From: Brachynemurus nebulosus | Taxonomy: Eukaryota > Arthropoda > Insecta > Neuroptera > Myrmeleontidae | DNA: 64,000 nucleotides | NCBI GenBank assembly: GCA_035578155.1 | Contig: JAPWDM010000009.1 | Location: forward strand, 186,001-250,000 | Direction: 5' to 3' | Shown: positions 58,167 to 64,000 of the stretch, piece by piece | Numbering within the stretch: the stretch's first letter is position 1 | Layout of the letters: the number at the start of each line of letters is the position of its first letter | Made by a program: the position numbers and the translations under genes | Notes under the pieces: model-generated | Seen by the model: the letters and a program-made list of their open reading frames with translations, nothing else | What the model was told of the DNA's origin: nothing | Databases searched by the model: none

Positions 58167-59027
58167 GGGCAGGGTAAGGTATTAAAATAATTTTTTTGGC
58201 ATTTTTTTATTTTTTTAACTGAATGCATAATATCTCAAGAATATTGTCTTAAAATTTCAAGTTAATTGGAGCAAAATTGACGAAGTTATAAGCATTTTTG
58301 TTGTTACCTGGCAGATGTTTCACTCTCTATATATATCTCTCTCTCAGTTATATTATAGAAATTTCAATGGAAGTACTAACGTGTTTATACCTGTACTGTA
58401 TATTTTGGCAGTGTAGGGTACAAAATTTAGTTTAGCAGTAAGTATTCTATATCAGTTTTATACAAGAATTTTCTCTAAAGCGTTTTCCCCATAGCTCACA
58501 TTTTCAAAGTCTGTGCCCTTCATTACTTCAAAACTACCGCACCGATCCATTTGAAATTTTGAACACTATTTCTGTACATAATTTACGAGGTAACGCTGGA
58601 GAGTTTTTTTCAAATTTGTTAATAATTTTTATTTTACAATAACAAATTAGCCAATTTTTTTCGCAAAAATCGTGTTTTTCCGTTCTAACTGTTCCAAAAA
58701 AGTGAAAAATTGAAATTTCGAAAAAACCTCCCAACGTTACCTGAGGAAAACTATTATCTAACGAATGACCTTTAATTTTTTTTATTTCGGATGATCCAGC
58801 ACCAAGTTATAAGGGGCACCGCAATTCTACTATTTTCCGAGACACGTTCGAATAATTGCTGCCATTACTGTATTTTTTAATATTTCTTCGTGAAAATTTT
58901 ATACAATATTCTTCGAATTTATACTTTTTTTATGTACCACTGGTTTTAATAAAGAGATTTTAACTGTGTCGTCATACAAAAATAACAAAAACATGCCTTT
59001 TTTGTACGAATTAACCTTACCCTCTCC
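58167..59027. mobile_element. TTAA-flanked TIR element, 861 bp
   Basis: The left end GGGCAGGGTAAGGTATTAA and the right end on the minus strand GGAGAGGGTAAGGTTAATT are flanked by TTAA (58163-58166, 59028-59031). Interior phrases such as AATTGACGAAGTTATAAGCA and ACTACCGCACCGATCCATTT are common in repeats of this sort. No coding. Confidence 0.6.
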
Positions 59028-59031
59028 TTAA

Positions 59032-60118
59032 AACTGCAAGTCAAAATCATAAGACGGAAATATAAAAGTAGCTAAAAAAATATGTGTTACTGCTTGGTTT
59101 TAATTGCTTTTTTCCTTTGTTGCAGGTAAAAATTTCTTAATTTTTCATCACAATTTATGAATAAACATTTTGGTAAGTGCTACAAAAAAATAATTGCAAT
59201 TTTGTAACTAATCACTGAACAAATATCAATTGCTTTATTAAAAAAAATATACGAAATACTCTAGAAATACTCTGAATACTCTAAAAGTAAGAAACTCTAA
59301 AAGGTTGATATTTATAGCTCGGGTCTTTTAACTTGGCAGTAACTCGCGCATGATACAGATAGATATATTTGAAAATACATTACAAGTAAGAGACAATAAA
59401 AGGCCCGAGCTATATTTTGACTAGATATAAATGAAATTATAATTTTTTCTCTTTTTAAAGTGAAAATTACAGATATACAAGATAATAACTGGAACGCAGA
59501 TACATTAACGATAATCAAGCATTTCGGTTTTCATTCGATATTTCCACATGAATAACTTGCTCAATTGACTTTTCCAAGAACATAATATATACATATTTTC
59601 TGAAATATTCTGAACATAGAGCACGTTCTTACTTTGAAAAGATTATCCATTCATACCACCATACCCCGCTCACCCCTATAATACTTTGGATTAAATTTAA
59701 GAAAATATTTGTATTAAATTCTCGATTAAAATGCTACAGTTATAATCCGGGACGTGTCAATTGTCTTCCAGTAGGTAAAAAAAGAAAATGTAAAAAAAAA
59801 AATTGAGAAAAAACTCAACAATACAATAATAAAACGATGCTGTTTGCAATGTTTATTTATACTTTTCTCAAAGATTTGTGTTGTCAGAAACTGGTTTTGT
59901 TTTCATCCTCATCTTTACCCCCCCCCCCCCCGAACCCCGTCATATATACACTAAAATATTAGTAGTAGAAACTTCTTAGTCGAGAATAGAATATGTACAA
60001 CAAACAACAATTGGTCTGTTTGGTTGCTTCAAGCTATCACGTCTTTTTGTTAACAAGCACTCTTCTTCCATGGCATGGTATGTATGATTGTGTGTGTATC
60101 TATATAAGTACAGGCCCT
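59032..60118. other. No gene; C-run at 59920-59931
   Basis: AT-rich DNA with a short tandem GAAATACTCTA-like repeat at 59254-59300 and a run of 12 C at 59920-59931. Confidence 0.5.
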
Positions 60119-60119
60119 G

Positions 60120-60766
60120 TAGTGTTGGGACGAAGTGAGTCTTTTATGTGTGCTCTAGCACACATGACTCCGCACCGGGGACCTATGTCAACTGGACCCG
60201 TAACTTTTTAACGACTTACAATTAGTGAATCGGTTTGAAATTTTCACAGGGGTTTTAGTATTTAATGAGGAACATTCTACTAAATTTTCAATCGTCTCGT
60301 AGCATTTTGAAATTCCTCCGAAAAATCTTCAGAATGAACTCAGCTCTTCTAGTTAGCTGAGAGCTATAGTTTGATGTATTGTACAATCAGTTGTAGTGAT
60401 AGCTATTATTTAACAAAGTTAACTATTTATTTACCTCATAGTTTGTTATACAACGAAATTATTCACGAATTTCTAATTTCATGTACTTTTATCTCCGATT
60501 GTACTTCCCAAACATCCTTAAATATATCACAATTTAAATAAATAAGCACTGACAGTACTAAATTTTTCTTTGCACACAATAGTCAATTGTTTTCTTTAGT
60601 CACACCCGCCTATCAGTTCCCAATACTTACATATTTTGAAAAGAGTTGCTACTTCTAACATAGACCATTAACTATACATAGAGCCTAGAGTGGAGCAATT
60701 GTATTACTGAATCACTTGAAAGAGTCGTTCTTTTAGAATGACTCGCGTATGTGCGACCCAACACTA
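60120..60766. mobile_element. TIR element of 647 bp with subterminal hairpins
   Basis: The left end TAGTGTTGGGACGAAGTGAG and the right end on the minus strand TAGTGTTGGGTCGCACATAC share the first ten bases exactly, with GTGAGTC / GCGAGTC further in. Each end is followed by a strong hairpin: GAGTC..ATGTGTGCT..AGCACACAT..ACTC at 60137-60171 and GAGTC..GACTC at 60722-60743. No 8-bp duplication was found. Ends are hAT-like. Confidence 0.55.
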
Positions 60767-63375
60767 CCTACTAATACGGAGGGCACATTATCGGTAGATA
60801 TCCTATGAGTGTTCTTCCATTGTAATACTTACATCTCCTGATCTCCTGTTTTAACCGGCTCTGTTTGGCTGGTGGGCAAGACAGAGATAGATGATGCACC
60901 TGTGTATGTATGTATAACTGTTTATCTATTTTAGAGTAATGGTGTAGTTCATTTGTTGCACACAAATGCTCAGTTGTGCACATGGTTGACTAGTAAAATC
61001 AGACCAAAAAGCTTTAGCTATACACAACATACATGTAAGGTTATTGCATAAATGTGAAATGGAATGTACAGCAGGGACAGTCGAAATGTGAACTTTACGG
61101 CATATGTGGCCAGAGAACCTTAAAAATACGACCTGTAATCTGAAAAAATTTGATAAGCTCAAAGTTCCATTTTCATTTGTAAGAGGTGTTTTGTTTGTTG
61201 TGGGGGGGGGGGGTTGGTGTGATTAAGAAGAGGGTCTTTTAAAGGGAAATTTCCGGGAACAAAGTTGTTGTTACAAACTGAAATTTCTAAAAATTAGGTA
61301 TCTATCTATATTTTGTAAAATTGTTCCAAATCTAACTTCCGGTTCATCTTGAATTGTTAATTAGACGTGCTAAATGCATACATAACTCGTACTATGTTTC
61401 ACTAGTATGATTACAGTACGTATCATAATGTACTATTCCGTACTATACATTCAGGGAAATATATATCGGTACACTACTGGACAAAAATTTAAGACAGCTA
61501 CGAAAATATTACTTGACAGTTTTTCGATTAAGTATACGTTTCTTATATTACTAAACGCTAAAACCGAAAAAATAACAAATGATATCTCCTATTAAGGAGG
61601 TTGAATCGTTACGAAAAAAATGATGAAAACCAGTTAAAATCAACAAAATTCGTTAGATTTTAGAATAGAAAAAATTCTTTCAAGTTCCATGTTCAGGATA
61701 TTTCAAAAAAAAAAAAAAAAAATTAAGGGGATATTGGCCAAAAAAACATAAAGAATCGATCTTGTTTCTTTTTTTTTATACAAATAAATATTTTATTAAA
61801 AAACTATAAATATACAATATTGTTTCTATATGTCTTGAGATTACAAAAAAAAAATTTTTTTTAAATTCAGAAATGAGCTGTATATTAATACAAATGGCTT
61901 TAAAATCAACACTACGAGATTTTTCCACCTTAATGGTTCCTCGCAGTTCTGAAATCCCCCGAGGAACCAAAATCAAAAAACCAAGAATTTTCTAAAAATA
62001 TACGTAATATACAGTTATGGCACTAATTAAAATCTAAGAAAAAATTAAAAAAAACCAACGAGAAATCGCATTTTGAAAATAAATTTTTAAAGATCACCAC
62101 TTTTTGTCGACTATAAACAGCCGCCATTTTGAAAATATACTACGGAACCAACTGATCCTAGTTCCTGCCAAAATGACGGTATCGAGGAATAATATGTACT
62201 TTGATTTATGTCGATATCTCAAAAAACGTACTTTCGAGAAAAGAGCATTTAAAGTTTTTTTTTTTTTTTTTAATTGAACTATTATAGTAAAATGCGTGCA
62301 CTAAAATGTCCATAACTTTTTGATTTTTCATTTTTTTAAAATTTAATTTCAGGAGAATATTTCTTAACACCTTAAGGAACATAATTATGAAGAAAAAAAA
62401 ATCGACTTTTTTTTTAGCGAATTTCGCCTTAAGTCACACATTTTCAAAAATCAACAATTTTTTTTTTTTTTATTTATAAAAATACTTCGAAGCTTTTTGA
62501 GAAAGTTTTTGATCGAGAGTGTACCACAAAACAATACCTACCTAGTATGTAAGTTATGTTGTATATTTATTATGTATGTAGATGAATTCTGTTTGTTATA
62601 TTCAAATGGAATAACTAACTGAATACGCTTTACGAGCTTTATAATACAAGCTTTATAAGCGTCTCTGCTGTACAGCAGCTTTGCAGGGAACGTATTCGAA
62701 CATAAATACAGATTAAATTACATCAGCGTCATTTAATTTAAAATAGAGGATAATATTATTAACCGACCATACTGTTTTGTATATATACATATTTCTAACG
62801 AATAGTCTTTTGTACGAATATGACCAACGACCGAAAATTTTGTTGGGTTGGTTGTTATATATTTCTAACCAATTTACTATTCGTAGAACACTGTTTTTGA
62901 GAAACAAAGAAAAAGTAATATACAAATTGTATGTAGAATGGTTAGTAGTCAAATTGATGCAATAAATGTTTTTACCTTTAAATGCATAGTTGACATAAAT
63001 AAATATACCTTCGGGATAAAATTGCGCAGGTAAATGGAAAACATGGAGTTACAGAAGTATACGTATTGGGTATTTTTTCCCACTTTCATATTTCGTACAG
63101 GCGTAACTGAAACTAAAAACAACTTACATCAGGATACTCATAATCCATATTAACACTATGAGGTCCGAGCACTTTCATAGTAAACTTCCTCGGAAGCCAG
63201 AAATATTAAAACAAAAAAAAACTTTATATAAACAAATACATAAAATAAAATGATTCAAACACTGAATAGATTCAACATAGTTCAACATGTATGTGTAAAA
63301 CTGTAAACGTACGTACGTGATACGTACCTACTACATATACACTGACATTCAAATCAATTTTTTTTAAAATATTAA
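60767..63375. other. No gene recognised; minor repeats
   Basis: A G-run lies at about 61201-61212. CACTACTGGACAAAAATTTA then AGACAGC (61471-61497) looks like a lone Tc1/mariner end. The segment 63146-63200 is the inverted copy of 5898-5952. Frames here (61776-61976, 62713-62952 and others) show no domain. Confidence 0.45.
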
Positions 63376-64000
63376 CCCTAGAATCATACGTTGGTCTACG
63401 AGTCAAGTTAATCATACATCGGCGTCGTTTCGACGAATGGACTTTTTACGGGGAGTTTTAGAGTTTATTTGCAAAAAACGTTTTTTTACATAACAATACT
63501 ACAAAAGCGAACAAAATATTTAAAAAAATTGGATTTGGAAAAATTTCTTAATGTAAATATTTATTAATTTTTTTAAATCTTTTTATCAAAGCATATTTTC
63601 ATTATAAAAATTAAAAAATATATAAATACATCAATTGTAATAATTAATTTATGAACTATTATGAATCAGTGGACACGTGTGACTTTACAGAATGTGAAAT
63701 TTCTCAGTCATAAATATTCCTATAGATATGTAGTTATTTCCCCATTAGAGGCACATTTGTAAATTTTCTAAAATTTGTTAGTAATTTTTCGAATAAGATC
63801 TCAAAAAATAATAAAAATTAAAATATTTTCCACGAAATAAATTGTTAATCTTTTATTAAGTCATTCGAAACACATTCTTTAGTTTTCGATTCAATATATT
63901 CAAACTTCAGTATTATGTCGTCTCTATAAGTCAAACAGCTGTAATCATCTTTCACATTATCATAATCATTGAATAAATTAATTATAACATCCATATCTTT
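63376..64000 (-). mobile_element. piggyBac-like element, copy 2, runs off the window
   Basis: TTAA (63372-63375) then CCCTAGAATCATACGTTGGT; from here to the window end the sequence is the reverse complement of 11960-12578 with few changes, including CGTCGTTTCGACG-like subterminal text, GGACTTTTTACGG and ATTACAGCTGTTTGACT (on the minus strand). The other end lies beyond 64000. It carries the longer version of the family's small ORF. Confidence 0.85.
63845..63994 (-). CDS. Small ORF of piggyBac-like copy 2, 49 codons
   Basis: ATG at 63994 to TAA at 63845-63847 on the minus strand: MDVIINLFNDYDNV at the start, CLTYRDDIILKFEYIESK in the middle, CVSNDLIKD at the end. It is acidic, without a signal peptide or membrane segment. 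Copy 1 has the same frame but a stop after 31 codons. The function is unknown; it may be a fragment of a transposase frame. Whether it is translated cannot be told from the sequence, and conservation may reflect only recent common origin. Confidence 0.35.
   Translation of the reverse strand: MDVIINLFNDYDNVKDDYSCLTYRDDIILKFEYIESKTKECVSNDLIKD

Overview
The window reads as nuclear DNA of an arthropod, most likely an insect. It is very AT-rich, full of microsatellites and dispersed repeats, has no dense coding, and carries one spliced exon of an animal transcription-factor family. The species cannot be named from the sequence. A Mad/Mxd-type exon argues against Drosophila, which as far as I know has only Mnt in this group (established knowledge, not tested here).

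The only host-gene piece I can support is one 115-nt exon at 15218-15332 (+). It has good splice sites and encodes most of the basic helix-loop-helix of a Mad/Mxd/Mxi1 protein. Neighbouring exons were not found by eye. If the gene is intact, the window is mainly two introns, with at least 15.2 kb before the exon and possibly up to 48.7 kb after it.

Almost everything else I can explain is mobile-element debris, often nested. 1-15 kb: a pogo/Tc1-like TIR element (2269-4284) holding a transposase relic and a nested MITE; a pogo-type element (7761-8638) with a broken psq-type helix-turn-helix; a 1.1-kb TIR element (9426-10548); and a split MITE (11189-14568) holding a piggyBac-like element and a smaller MITE. 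15-18 kb: a MITE containing a giant 1.8-kb hairpin and a hAT insertion. 19-30 kb: MITE copies, tandem arrays, two tRNA-derived SINEs in tandem, a 380-bp palindrome, more MITEs. 30-41 kb: a family built round (TA)n tracts, a Helitron, a hAT element with an exact 8-bp target duplication, a tRNA-Thr-like head-to-head palindrome, and a 2.5-kb inverted-repeat element with two minisatellites. 42-64 kb: further copies of the same families, a Helitron, a Tc1 relic, TTAA-flanked elements, and a second piggyBac-like copy that runs off the end.

No element here has a complete transposase. The genes do not form a pathway: what is seen is one exon inside a landscape of non-autonomous transposons. The most interesting structures are the long intronic hairpin just downstream of the exon, the small ORF shared by the two piggyBac-like copies, and the tRNA-Thr palindrome. 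Boundaries were read by eye; identities and arm lengths are approximate.
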